Below are positions 8,956 through 18,348 of a stretch of 64,000 bases of DNA, in pieces. The stretch is taken from positions 62,001 to 126,000 of the forward strand of contig NZ_MSMP01000005.1 of assembly GCF_001936575.1 (NCBI RefSeq), in the 5' to 3' direction. Source of the DNA: Tenacibaculum agarivorans (GTDB lineage Bacteria > Bacteroidota > Bacteroidia > Flavobacteriales > Flavobacteriaceae). The notes under the pieces are model-generated. The model did not search any database and was not told the DNA's origin. It was given only the letters and a program-made list of their open reading frames with translations. How positions within the stretch are numbered: the stretch's first letter is position 1; each line of letters opens with the position of its first letter. The position numbers were made by a program, and so were the translations under genes.

Positions 8956-10611
8956 TTACTTAACACTAAAATATTCTTTAAATGAAAGAGGATCTCCTTT
9001 TGGTGTAAATCCTTTAATTTCTATTTGAAATTCACCTGTAACATCTGAAGTATAAAAAACAATTTCATTTTTAGTGGAGTCTACATTAGGATCCCAATAT
9101 AATTGTGTTCTATAATCAGGAACTTGCATGTTGATCTTGTTATGCTCTTGAAAGAAGTACTTCTTTTTAGGTTGAATATTCATTATTTTAAATTCTTGAA
9201 TGGAATTTGAAACTGGAACGTAATCTTTTTTAAAAGTGTTGATAAAAGTAATACCTTGATAAATAGAATTGCCGTAGCAGTATTTCTGATTAATTACAGA
9301 GATTGAGCTGATTTTACTACAATCATAATTCAAAAAACTATCATGATCATATACAATATGACCATCAACAATCAGTAGTGAAGGAATATTACCTACTGCA
9401 CCTGTAGCTTTAGTATCTCCAGAAGGGACTATAATCTCTTGTTTTTGATCGATACGCCTAATTTTTGCACTACTAATTATTTCAACAAAAGTTTCTTGCA
9501 ATGTTTTAAATCGTTTATAATCATCTAATCGATATGTTGTTTTTTTATGGTTAAGTAGCGAGTCATTATATACCAAGGGTAAAATGATATCTTCTTTTAC
9601 GGTATAATACGCGTTTTCTATTTGAGCATAAATACTACGTTCTTTTATTGTATTTATGTTGTTTTGAGTTAGTTTGATTGGTGAGGAGTTATCATTTTCT
9701 TTTTTAATTCCTTGGTCTTCTTTTAGTTTGATACTAAAATCCGAAGCATTAGTATCAAGGATTTGGATGTAAACTTTTTGACTATTCACATTAGGAATAT
9801 TGAAATAAAATTCTCCAATAGTATTTGTTGTGGCAATTAAAGGTAAATGACTATGATCTATTGATAAGGAAATTAATTTGTTAGCTACATTTTTGTTGTT
9901 GTTGCTTTCTATTTTTCCTTTGATTAGATTTCCTCTTAGTTCTGGTAGAAACATAGTGTTTTGATATGTTATTTTGTCAAAATCGGCGTTCTTTTGGTTT
10001 TTTAAATTAAGATGAAAATTATCTTTTTTTCTTACGGATATTGAGAATTTATCAATTTGTAACGTTTTGATTTTTTCTAAATTCAAAAGTACTTTCTCTC
10101 TTTTTTGATATATTGTTTTATCAGTAGAAATTTGTTCACTTGTAGTTAAAATAGTGTTCTTTTTTGATATGATTTCTTGATCTGACTGCGCAACTATTCT
10201 ATCTGAAAAGGGATTGATAATAACAATGGAATTTTCGAAGTAATTTGTGTAGTTTTTCATCCATTGGGTATAGCAAATTAATGTATAGGTATCTGTTTTT
10301 AGAGAAGGATTGATAAAAAAATCACCATAACCTATTCCTTTTTCTAACGCTATTTTTTGTTTTAAAACAGAAGTGTTTTCTGAAGATAATAACTCTATAT
10401 AGGCTATTTTACTGTAATTTGAGAGTTTATGATTTTGATTAAAGCAATAAATCTTATAATACAGTTTTTCCCCAGTAACAAGAAATTCATTATTGTAATG
10501 AACTGATATCTGTTCTTTAGGAAATTTGGATAAATCGATTGTAGAAATAGACTCCGATTGTGAATATGAAATCGAAACGATAGCGAGGAGTAAAAATGTA
10601 ATTATTTTCAT
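8956..10611 (-). CDS. MG2/plug-like exported protein, operon copy 2 gene D
   Basis: This is a 551-residue exported protein with signal MKIITFLLLAIVSISYSQ. Residues about 30-125 look like a macroglobulin MG2-type beta-sandwich (ISVHYNNEFLVTGEKLYYKI, TYTLICYTQWMKN). A middle beta domain resembles a carboxypeptidase regulatory fold (GNLIKGKIES, GEFYFNIP). Around residues 385-450 there is a TonB-plug-like stretch (PSLLIVDGHIVYDHDSF, then YGNSIYQGITFINTFK), but no barrel follows. Proteins of this kind accompany DUF4249/TonB receptor operons in Bacteroidota and no substrate is known to me. It has a close paralogue at 15486-17126 with the same ending (EYFSVK). Confidence 0.7.
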   Translation of the reverse strand: MKIITFLLLAIVSISYSQSESISTIDLSKFPKEQISVHYNNEFLVTGEKLYYKIYCFNQNHKLSNYSKIAYIELLSSENTSVLKQKIALEKGIGYGDFFINPSLKTDTYTLICYTQWMKNYTNYFENSIVIINPFSDRIVAQSDQEIISKKNTILTTSEQISTDKTIYQKREKVLLNLEKIKTLQIDKFSISVRKKDNFHLNLKNQKNADFDKITYQNTMFLPELRGNLIKGKIESNNNKNVANKLISLSIDHSHLPLIATTNTIGEFYFNIPNVNSQKVYIQILDTNASDFSIKLKEDQGIKKENDNSSPIKLTQNNINTIKERSIYAQIENAYYTVKEDIILPLVYNDSLLNHKKTTYRLDDYKRFKTLQETFVEIISSAKIRRIDQKQEIIVPSGDTKATGAVGNIPSLLIVDGHIVYDHDSFLNYDCSKISSISVINQKYCYGNSIYQGITFINTFKKDYVPVSNSIQEFKIMNIQPKKKYFFQEHNKINMQVPDYRTQLYWDPNVDSTKNEIVFYTSDVTGEFQIEIKGFTPKGDPLSFKEYFSVK

Positions 10612-10623
10612 TAGTAATAATGT

Positions 10624-11838
10624 TTAATCTATCCAAAAACTTGGAGCTACAGGTTGACCAACTCGAGTACAATCGCCACATGATTTTCCGATTAAAATAT
10701 AAGGTTGATTACTGTCAAGAGGATCATTAGAAGGGTTATTGGTAAAATGAATATATCCATTTTCTAGTAGGTTTAATAGCGGAGAGCGTCCAAACTGATC
10801 TTCTATAAGTGGGTTAGGCCTATCTAAACAAGCAGAAGTTGTTACGTAGTTTGTGAAATCTGTTGTAGTAATATCTTTTCTATTGATATAGAAACGTTTG
10901 GAATATACTGAGGAAACTTCAAAAAATCCAGAGACTTTAGCATTAGATATATTTGTTTCTGCACTAATATTACTAGGAATATTTCCTAATTGTACTTGAG
11001 AAAAAATCTGATCAGGATCTGAAAATGTACTTAATAATTCATAATAATCGTAGGTATTTTTATTCAAGACATATTGATCTACTTTAATACTGTATCGTAA
11101 ACCAATAATATAACTATCTAAAGGAATTGTTCTAATAGGAAAAGCAGCAACACGATCTTCGGCCAATGTTTTAGTTTCAGTAACCATAATTTTTTTAATT
11201 TTTTGATTACCATAGCAGAAACCTACACCGTCTATATCGGGATCTTTATCTTCAGTAGTAAAGGAATATGGATTTTCGGAAAGAAGTTTAATTCTTCTAG
11301 GACTCCAATGAATAGCCCTTACTTTATAAGTTTCGTCATAAGTATATCTATAATAATTAGCATTTTGATTTGTGAGAATACTATTTACCTTAATCACTAC
11401 TACTCGTTGATTATTATCGTCTGATTCAACATCAAAATCAAGATGATTAATTTCTGAAGTTGTAGGCAATTGTTCTGAAGAGGATTTGTACTTTATTCCT
11501 TTCGGAGTTTCTATGTGTAATGTATATGATTTGGAAGATTCAGCAGCAAATTGAGTGATAGAAGTATACTCGCCATTTTCATTTTCTTGAAAATTATATA
11601 CTGTACCAGTATCATCAGTAATAAATACTGTAGCATTTTCCAAAGGATTAGGTTCAGTAGCATCAATTTGTATAGTATTTGAAAGTACTACCGTATGATT
11701 TTTAACTTCATTAGTTAAAATTGCTTTAACTACGATGTTTTCTTCCAGTGTTATATTATCAATTTCTAAAAGCTGTGTACAATTCGTAATTAGAAAGATA
11801 ACTAATAAAAAGTAAAAGTAGTGTTGACGCTTTTTCAT
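10624..11838 (-). CDS. DUF4249 family lipoprotein, operon copy 2 gene C
   Basis: This 404-residue lipoprotein has lipobox LITNC and Cys20. It has the DUF4249 layout: an early beta domain (ENIVVKAILTNEVKNHTVVLS, NPLENATVFITDDTGTVYNF), a middle region with YRYTYDETYKVRAIHWSPRR, and a C-terminus ending GKSCGDCTRVGQPVAPSFWID. The CGDC plus FWID ending is shared with its paralogue at 17137-18345. DUF4249 proteins are encoded beside TonB receptors and are presumed surface substrate-binding partners, which is inference from context. The gene is 3 bases after the receptor and 12 bases before gene D, so it is surely in one operon. Confidence 0.9.
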   Translation of the reverse strand: MKKRQHYFYFLLVIFLITNCTQLLEIDNITLEENIVVKAILTNEVKNHTVVLSNTIQIDATEPNPLENATVFITDDTGTVYNFQENENGEYTSITQFAAESSKSYTLHIETPKGIKYKSSSEQLPTTSEINHLDFDVESDDNNQRVVVIKVNSILTNQNANYYRYTYDETYKVRAIHWSPRRIKLLSENPYSFTTEDKDPDIDGVGFCYGNQKIKKIMVTETKTLAEDRVAAFPIRTIPLDSYIIGLRYSIKVDQYVLNKNTYDYYELLSTFSDPDQIFSQVQLGNIPSNISAETNISNAKVSGFFEVSSVYSKRFYINRKDITTTDFTNYVTTSACLDRPNPLIEDQFGRSPLLNLLENGYIHFTNNPSNDPLDSNQPYILIGKSCGDCTRVGQPVAPSFWID

Positions 11839-11841
11839 TTT

Positions 11842-14568
11842 TTAGAATTTAAAATTATAGGTAATAGTTGGAATGGGAACAGAAAAGATAGAGTTTTGAT
11901 AGCTTTGTACATTTCCATTAACAGATTCAAAAAAGACAGAGTAAGGGTTATTTCTACCCAAAACATTGTATACAGAGATGTTCCAAAAACTATGAGCGAA
12001 TTTTTTTATTTTATGATTTCCTTCAATATTTATTCCGACATCCATTCTATAGTAATCAGGTATTCTAAACTGATTTCTATTACTGTAGGTTAAAAACTCT
12101 ATATCGTTAATTATAAATTTTCCTGTAGGATAGGTAATAGGTTTACCTGTTTGATAGGTGAAGTTTACAGATAAACTATATCGCTTAGTAAATTTATAAT
12201 TTAAAACAGCATTAACATCATGCGGTATATCGTAATTAGTTGGAAAAAAGTTACCATTATTCACCCTTTCTTCATCAAACATACTATTTAACTGAATTAG
12301 AGATCTAGAATAACTGTATCCCAACCAACCGTTTAAGCGACCATTATTTTTTCTGAATAAAAATTCTACACCATAAGATTTTCCTTTTCCTTGAATTACT
12401 TCAGTTTCAATATTTTCATTTAATAACAAATTAGCACCTATTTTATAGTCTAGTAGATTGTTATATTCTTTAAAATACCCTTCTAAACTAAATTCGTAAT
12501 TATTGTCTTCAATATTTTTAAAAAGACCTAGAGATAACTGAGATCCTTCTTGAGGTTTTATATTAGAATCAGAAAGCCTCCAAGTATCTACAGGTGTAGC
12601 AGTTGTATTGTTATTTAATCGATGTATATATTGAAATGATTTATTATATCCAGCTTTAACAGAAAAACTATTGGTAAAAGAATATCTTCCAGAAATTCTG
12701 TAGCTTAGATTATGATATGTTTTATAAATAGAATTGTTATCGTGATTAATTGTGTTTACTAATGTTGATTCATTTTTAGGAAGATCACTTTCGTAAATTC
12801 TTTCTGAAGAAGGTCCTAAAGCTAAAAACTGATTCAATCTTAGCCCAAGATTAAAGTTTAGTTTTTTATTGATCTTAATTTCATCTAATACAAACAAACT
12901 ATTCTCTAATGCTTTTTCTTGTGATATATTAAGTGGTATAGTTTCAGAATTTTCTCCATTAGGAAGTATAGACCCTGGATTTATTGTATATAGTTTAAAT
13001 TCTAACCCATATTTAAAATCATGCTTTGCGGAATATTTATATTTCATTAAGAGTTTTAAATCTGTTTCATTGATACGATATTTCAAATTAAACCCTTTAT
13101 TAGTATCGTCACCTTCATAATCTATATTAAAAGTATAATTACTATTAGAAAGCGTTAAGTCTCCTGTGTTTTTAGCATTAAATTTATGTTTCCAGTTTAA
13201 AGAGACTAAAGTATTTCCGTATTCATTTATGGTATCTGATGCAATTTGATATTGATCTCTGCTGTGGTATCCTGTTACTTGTAAAGAATTTTTTTCATTT
13301 ATAGTATGCTTGTACTTGGCAATCACATCAAAAAAAGAAACACTACTATTTTTAATATCTTCATTATCTATAAGGTCTAATATCCAATCAGAATATGTAC
13401 TTCTTGCACCTAATACTAAACCAGATGTATTATTAATAATTGGTATATCTATGTTGACATTTCCAGTAACTGGACCTACAGAAGCTTCACCAGAAAGCTT
13501 TTTTGTGTTAGGGTCATTTGTTTGTATGTCAAAAACAGAAGACAGTCTTCCTCCATATTCTGCTGGAATATTTCCAGTATATACTTTTAAATTATTTGTA
13601 GTAAATGGATTAATAGCTGAAAATAATCCTAAAAAGTGTGTAGGGTTATAAATTACGCCATTATCTAATAAAAATAAGTTCTGGTCTACTTTTCCACCTC
13701 TTACATTTACGCCTTCAGATCCTTCTCCTGCTGATTTAATTGCGGGCAAAGTAATAGCAACTTTTAAAATATCTCTTTCTCCTAAAATAGTCGGAATAGT
13801 TTTAATGTCTTTAGCTTTAATACTACTAATTCCAGCTATAGTCTGCCTTATATTTTTAGTTTTATTAGCGTTAATAACAACTTCATCCAATTGTTCGGAT
13901 ATTTCGTTAATAGAGAAATTAAGTATACCATTATTGTAAATAATTAATTTTTTGGTTTCATTTTTGAATCCACTAAAAATGGTTTCTATTTGATTCTCAC
14001 CGTAGGAGAGGTTTAATTTAAACTGTCCGTTTTTATCAGTAGTTGTATAATTACTTTTTTGACTACCAATTATGGTTACGCCCTCAAGGGGTACACCTGT
14101 TTTATCATTAGTGATAATACCTGTTAAAATGTACTTTTCTTTTTTATTATCAGTTTCTTTTCCAATTTTTATATACTCATTTTTTATGTCAACAGAAGAA
14201 TTTACAAAAATAGGTGAGTCTATTTGTGTAGTATTATCACTGTTTTCATAGACACTTTTTTTAATTAAATTTCCTTTAGTTAAAATGATTTTAAATTCTT
14301 CTAAAATGTAATAATTAATATTGCTTGTTTGTAAAAGATCATCTAAGACTTTTTCAATTTTTGAGTTGTTATAAGATATTGAGTATGTTTTTTTTGTAAA
14401 CCATTCGTCTAAGAAATAAAAATGATAATTAGTGTTTTTTTGAATCAATTTAAAGATTTCTATAGCTGTTACATTTTCAGCTTCTAGTGTAATTCTTTTT
14501 TCTTTTTCTTGCGATTGAGCTATGGAAAATAATAGACTAGTTAATATGAAGAGTAGCTTTTTTTTCAT
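11842..14568 (-). CDS. TonB-dependent receptor with STN domain, operon copy 2 gene B
   Basis: This 908-residue outer-membrane receptor has signal peptide MKKKLLFILTSLLFSIAQSQ. An STN (secretin/TonB short N-terminal) domain covers about residues 24-98, a carboxypeptidase-like regulatory domain about 146-222 (GVPLEGVTIIGSQKSNYTTT), a TonB-box-like LDEVVINAN near 228 and the plug about 245-350 (GEGSEGVNVRGGKVDQNLFL). A 22-strand-type barrel ends in TITYNFKF. STN domains often signal to a FecR-type anti-sigma factor, but no fecI/fecR pair is adjacent. The start codon overlaps the stop of gene A (TAATG), implying coupled translation. The ligand is unknown. Confidence 0.93.
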   Translation of the reverse strand: MKKKLLFILTSLLFSIAQSQEKEKRITLEAENVTAIEIFKLIQKNTNYHFYFLDEWFTKKTYSISYNNSKIEKVLDDLLQTSNINYYILEEFKIILTKGNLIKKSVYENSDNTTQIDSPIFVNSSVDIKNEYIKIGKETDNKKEKYILTGIITNDKTGVPLEGVTIIGSQKSNYTTTDKNGQFKLNLSYGENQIETIFSGFKNETKKLIIYNNGILNFSINEISEQLDEVVINANKTKNIRQTIAGISSIKAKDIKTIPTILGERDILKVAITLPAIKSAGEGSEGVNVRGGKVDQNLFLLDNGVIYNPTHFLGLFSAINPFTTNNLKVYTGNIPAEYGGRLSSVFDIQTNDPNTKKLSGEASVGPVTGNVNIDIPIINNTSGLVLGARSTYSDWILDLIDNEDIKNSSVSFFDVIAKYKHTINEKNSLQVTGYHSRDQYQIASDTINEYGNTLVSLNWKHKFNAKNTGDLTLSNSNYTFNIDYEGDDTNKGFNLKYRINETDLKLLMKYKYSAKHDFKYGLEFKLYTINPGSILPNGENSETIPLNISQEKALENSLFVLDEIKINKKLNFNLGLRLNQFLALGPSSERIYESDLPKNESTLVNTINHDNNSIYKTYHNLSYRISGRYSFTNSFSVKAGYNKSFQYIHRLNNNTTATPVDTWRLSDSNIKPQEGSQLSLGLFKNIEDNNYEFSLEGYFKEYNNLLDYKIGANLLLNENIETEVIQGKGKSYGVEFLFRKNNGRLNGWLGYSYSRSLIQLNSMFDEERVNNGNFFPTNYDIPHDVNAVLNYKFTKRYSLSVNFTYQTGKPITYPTGKFIINDIEFLTYSNRNQFRIPDYYRMDVGINIEGNHKIKKFAHSFWNISVYNVLGRNNPYSVFFESVNGNVQSYQNSIFSVPIPTITYNFKF

Positions 14569-15257
14569 TATTCATATATTACTTTCATGAGTTCTATACT
14601 AAATTCTTTGAAGTCGTTTTTGAGTTGTTTTTTGTGTTTTTGGAAGAATTTTGAAATTACTTTTTTCTTTTCTGGAAAGATTTTTATAAAATCTCTTTTA
14701 GACTTTACAATCGTATATTGTTCATCTTTTTGAAGAATATATAGATCTTTTTCCTTTTTGAATGTGTGATGTACAAAGTTTTTATCTTGATTATCTTTAC
14801 TCACTTTGCGATGCTTTCTGAAAAGAGAATAATGTTTATTTGAAGCTATTTTTTCTATAAATCCATATGGCTTGGTTTTAATGAAAGAAGTTGCTCCAAT
14901 TTTAAAATTTTCCACAAATTCCTTTTCAGGTATAATTGATATATGTTGATTTAAATTTGAGATTTTTAGAACAACATAATCGTCTACGATATCATATTTT
15001 ATAAAAACGTTATAGAAAATTTCATTTCTATATGTTATACTTCCTTTTTGGAATACGTTTGTTTTAAAAAAATTATGAGTTTCCTTACTTCTTTTTATAT
15101 ATTTTTCCTTATAAACAGTACCATAACTTAATTTTGTGTTTACATTATTTATAGTATTATCTAAAAGAGAATAAAGTAATTCGTGTTGCTTTGTGTCCTG
15201 ACTTAATAAGTTTTGGAGAAAAAGCACACTGAGAAAGAAGATGGTTAACTTCTTCAT
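14568..15257 (-). CDS. Small exported protein of unknown function, operon copy 2 gene A
   Basis: This is a 229-residue protein with signal peptide MKKLTIFFLSVLFLQNLLSQ. It begins the mature part with KQHELLYSLLDNTINNVNTK and then LSYGTVYKEKYI. It is rich in Lys and aromatic residues and has no recognised domain. The paralogue at 21054-21758 shares the pattern LSYGxxxxEKY, SKETHN, YDxVDD and the ending in which IFPEKKK precedes a basic helix. It is the first gene of the four-gene receptor operon and overlaps the receptor start by one base. A periplasmic or surface accessory role is inferred from position. Confidence 0.7.
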   Translation of the reverse strand: MKKLTIFFLSVLFLQNLLSQDTKQHELLYSLLDNTINNVNTKLSYGTVYKEKYIKRSKETHNFFKTNVFQKGSITYRNEIFYNVFIKYDIVDDYVVLKISNLNQHISIIPEKEFVENFKIGATSFIKTKPYGFIEKIASNKHYSLFRKHRKVSKDNQDKNFVHHTFKKEKDLYILQKDEQYTIVKSKRDFIKIFPEKKKVISKFFQKHKKQLKNDFKEFSIELMKVIYE

Positions 15258-15410
15258 ATCAGATTTTTAGCTTGGTTAATTACTATGCAATTTAAAAATT
15301 AACACGTAGTAAAAAACGATAAGTACTTATTTTGCTATTTTGTTTTCATAAAATGAGAATTAATATGAAGTATCGTTAGTTTTGTTGTGTCGAAAGTGAA
15401 AGAATAAAAT

Positions 15411-15445
15411 AAAAAAACACAGTTATTAAAAAATAACTGTGTTTT
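15411..15445 (-). terminator. Rho-independent terminator of receptor operon copy 1
   Basis: A perfect 14-bp stem (15414-15427 with 15432-15445, core ACACAGTTATT) and AAAA loop sits 40 bases downstream of gene D of copy 1. The A-run at 15411-15417 becomes the U-tract on the minus strand. It separates the two operon copies into independent transcription units. Confidence 0.9.
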
Positions 15446-15485
15446 ACGTAGCTCTTATGGGGATTATAGCTAGATAAAATTCTTA

Positions 15486-17126
15486 TTATTTTACACTAAA
15501 ATATTCTTTATAAGAAATAGGTTCGCCATTTTGTGTAAAACCTTCAATTTCTATCTCAAAATCACCTATAACATCTGAGGTATAAAAAACAACCTGATTT
15601 TTTGATACATCTATATTGGGATTCCAATATAATTGTGTTCTATAATCTGGAATACGTTGCTTTTTACTAGTGTTTTGATATGTCTCAAAATAGTATTTTT
15701 TAGGTAGTTGAGCTTTAACGATATCAAAACTTTTAATGTAATCTGATTGAGGGATGAATTCTTGTTTAAATGTTTTTACATCAATTAATCCTTGACAAAT
15801 TTGTCCTCCAAATACATATTTATCTCTAACCACAGCTATGCTTTCTATTTTTTTTGGATCAATATCAAATAATTGATTATGATCATAAACAATATATCCA
15901 TCTACAATTAACAGTGTTGGTAGAAATTTTTGCGTTTTAGCATTAGGTTCTCTAACATGCAAAGAATATGTTTCACCTTCTTTAGTATAAAAAACGCTTT
16001 CTAAAACTTCAATAATTGTTTTTTTAACAGTTTTAAATCGTTTATAATCATCTAATAAAAAAGTTTCTTTTCTTTCGTCGAAGCTAGATTTTGATTTTGA
16101 TAATGCTATTAATGTGTCCTGTTTAATTTGTTTGTAAGCGTTTTCTACTTGTAAGTAGAAAGCTCTGTCTTTTATAGCTTCAATTAAGTTGTTGTCTAGA
16201 TCGATTTTAGTAAAATTATCAAACTTCTTATCTATGGTATTATTTGTGATCAACTTGATTTCGTATTTATCCCTAGTTTCATCAAAAACTTGAAGAAGGA
16301 TTTTTGAAGCACTAATGTCTTTTAGATTAAAATAAAATTCACCTTTTTCATTAGTAACACCACTTCTAGAAAAAGTATCATCATTAACTACAGATAAGCC
16401 TATTTTTACATCTGAAACACTGTATAATGAATCTTTAGATTTTATTTTACCATGAATTAAATTACCTCTTACTTCGGGTAAGTAAAAACTATTGTTTTTG
16501 ATTTTTTGGTATTGGTTTTTAGAAAAGTTAACACTTGTTGTTTTATTGGGTATTTTGTTATTTGTTTGTTTTATAGAAATAGAGTATTTACCATCTTTAA
16601 GCTTATCTTTTAAAGATAGATTCACTTTTTCTCTTTTTGTGTATGTTTTTAAGGTATTGTTTCTTTTTAAACCTTCCGCGGAAGTTGACGTTTTACTAAT
16701 TAGATCATTACTTTTAAAAGGATTAATAATAAAAATATTCTCTTCAAAGAAGATGTTTTCATTTTTCATCCATTGTGTGTAAGCGATTAACTTGTAGGTT
16801 TCAGAGTTTAAATTTGGGTCAATAAAAAAATCACCAGAGCCTAAACCATCTTTCAGATTTATCTGTTGTTTAATAACACTTTTATTCTCAGAATTAAGTA
16901 ATTCTACATAAGCGATTTTACTAATTTTAGAAAGCTCATCTTTTCCTTCCAAAAAATTATATAATGTATAATAGAGTTTTTCTCCGGTTAATAAAAAGTT
17001 CGAATTTGCGTGGACATAAATTTTTTCTTGGGGTAATGCTTTTAAATTGTCAACGAAATTTTCAGATTGCCCAATTAATAATGCATTTATAAAAATAAAT
17101 AGTGTTGATAAAAGTTTCTTATTCAT
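15486..17126 (-). CDS. MG2/plug-like exported protein, operon copy 1 gene D
   Basis: This 546-residue paralogue of 8956-10611 has a signal peptide ending at IGQS. The same domains are visible: an MG2-like sandwich about residues 30-125 (KIYVHANSNFLLTGEKLYYT, YKLIAYTQWMKNEN), a regulatory-type beta domain (GNLIHGKIKSKD, GEFYFNLKDI) and a plug-like region (PTLLIVDGYIVYDHNQLFDI, FGGQICQGLIDVKTFK). It ends in SYKEYFSVK. It is the last gene of copy 1, followed by a strong terminator. The plug-like region without a barrel suggests a soluble or lipid-side partner that might contact the receptor, but this is inference. Confidence 0.7.
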   Translation of the reverse strand: MNKKLLSTLFIFINALLIGQSENFVDNLKALPQEKIYVHANSNFLLTGEKLYYTLYNFLEGKDELSKISKIAYVELLNSENKSVIKQQINLKDGLGSGDFFIDPNLNSETYKLIAYTQWMKNENIFFEENIFIINPFKSNDLISKTSTSAEGLKRNNTLKTYTKREKVNLSLKDKLKDGKYSISIKQTNNKIPNKTTSVNFSKNQYQKIKNNSFYLPEVRGNLIHGKIKSKDSLYSVSDVKIGLSVVNDDTFSRSGVTNEKGEFYFNLKDISASKILLQVFDETRDKYEIKLITNNTIDKKFDNFTKIDLDNNLIEAIKDRAFYLQVENAYKQIKQDTLIALSKSKSSFDERKETFLLDDYKRFKTVKKTIIEVLESVFYTKEGETYSLHVREPNAKTQKFLPTLLIVDGYIVYDHNQLFDIDPKKIESIAVVRDKYVFGGQICQGLIDVKTFKQEFIPQSDYIKSFDIVKAQLPKKYYFETYQNTSKKQRIPDYRTQLYWNPNIDVSKNQVVFYTSDVIGDFEIEIEGFTQNGEPISYKEYFSVK

Positions 17127-17136
17127 GAGTTAATTT

Positions 17137-18345
17137 TTAGTCGATCCAAAAATCGGGTTTTACATTAGAGCCAAAAACAGTACAATCTCCACAAGGTCTT
17201 TTTACCATAACAAATGGTAAGTCATTCATATCATCAACATCAGTAAGTCCAGAATCTCCAAAATTATAAAATATATATCCTTCTTGTATAGCTTCTTCTA
17301 AAGGTCTACTTCCAAAATTCCCAAATTTTGGAATTACTCTTGGCTCACAGGTTTCAGGAAAGTCGCTAAATTGATTTTGTAGAACATCTTCTTTATTAAA
17401 GAAAAGGCGCTTAGTAGCTACTGAATTCACTTCGAAGAAACCAATTACTTTTTCTTCTGGATCAGTATCCGAAAAAATGTTTCCTTGAATAAAGCTAACC
17501 TGACTTTGAGCAAATACATTTTCTGAAGTAGAAAACTTATCTAAAATTTCAAAATAGCTGTAAGCATTTAATGTTTGAACATATTGCTTTACAAGGATAC
17601 TATAGCGATCTCTTAATATAAAATCTGTAGGAGGAATAGAACGTATTTTAAAATCGACAACTCTGTTTTCAGATAAATTGGAAGTTTCTGCTTGTAAAAT
17701 TTCACTAGAAACATTAGTTCCATAGCACACTCTTCCAAATTCAGGATCAGCTCTCTTTACTGCTAATGGAGGGTAAACAGATGTATCCAATGTAAAAGAA
17801 CTCCAAAAACGTGAAACAATTTGGTAGGTTTCCTCATATTCATAGAAAAAATATTTAGCATCAGCATTATTACTAAATGAATTGACAGTTATTTCTACTT
17901 CATCTTCATCTTCAAACTGTTTTTTAGTTACTTTAAAATTTATAGCTTCTACTTCAGCAGTTTCAGTAAGATTTTGATCTGTAGAGCTATATGTTTTCCC
18001 ATTTTGAGTTTCAATTTTTAATTGGTAAATGGTATTTGCTTTAGCTGAAAAACTATTATCTGTTGTATAGACTCCCGCTTCTTGTTCTGTAAAATTATGT
18101 ACAATAGTGCCATCTTCTATAACAGAGACTTTAGCATTTCTTTCAGGGCTAGGATCAGTAGAGTCTATTTGAAAAGTTCTTGATAATTTAATGGTATGAA
18201 ATTTATTTTCATTGGTTAATCTACCTTCAATAACTAAAACATCTTCAAAAGTTAAATTAGTAGTTTCAAAAGGTTCTATACAACCTATTATAGAGATCAA
18301 CATGAAACTGAATACTGAAACGATTTGTATTTTATAATTTTTCAT
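17137..18345 (-). CDS. DUF4249 family lipoprotein, operon copy 1 gene C
   Basis: This 402-residue lipoprotein has lipobox SIIGC and Cys22. It shows the DUF4249 pattern with VLVIEGRLTNENKFHTIKLS near residue 37, NAKVSVIEDGTIVHNF, and YFFYEYEETYQIVSRFWSSF in the middle. It ends with RPCGDCTVFGSNVKPDFWID. It is paralogous to 10624-11838. The spacing is conserved in both copies: 3 bases to the receptor gene upstream and 10 bases to gene D downstream. It is probably a surface-exposed or periplasmic partner of the receptor. Confidence 0.9.
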   Translation of the reverse strand: MKNYKIQIVSVFSFMLISIIGCIEPFETTNLTFEDVLVIEGRLTNENKFHTIKLSRTFQIDSTDPSPERNAKVSVIEDGTIVHNFTEQEAGVYTTDNSFSAKANTIYQLKIETQNGKTYSSTDQNLTETAEVEAINFKVTKKQFEDEDEVEITVNSFSNNADAKYFFYEYEETYQIVSRFWSSFTLDTSVYPPLAVKRADPEFGRVCYGTNVSSEILQAETSNLSENRVVDFKIRSIPPTDFILRDRYSILVKQYVQTLNAYSYFEILDKFSTSENVFAQSQVSFIQGNIFSDTDPEEKVIGFFEVNSVATKRLFFNKEDVLQNQFSDFPETCEPRVIPKFGNFGSRPLEEAIQEGYIFYNFGDSGLTDVDDMNDLPFVMVKRPCGDCTVFGSNVKPDFWID

Positions 18346-18348
18346 AGG

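Noticed and set aside
11821-12093. Plus-strand ORF resembling a second one at 18325-18609
   Set aside because: The similarity between the two comes from antisense reading of the paralogous receptor C-termini, not from conserved genes.
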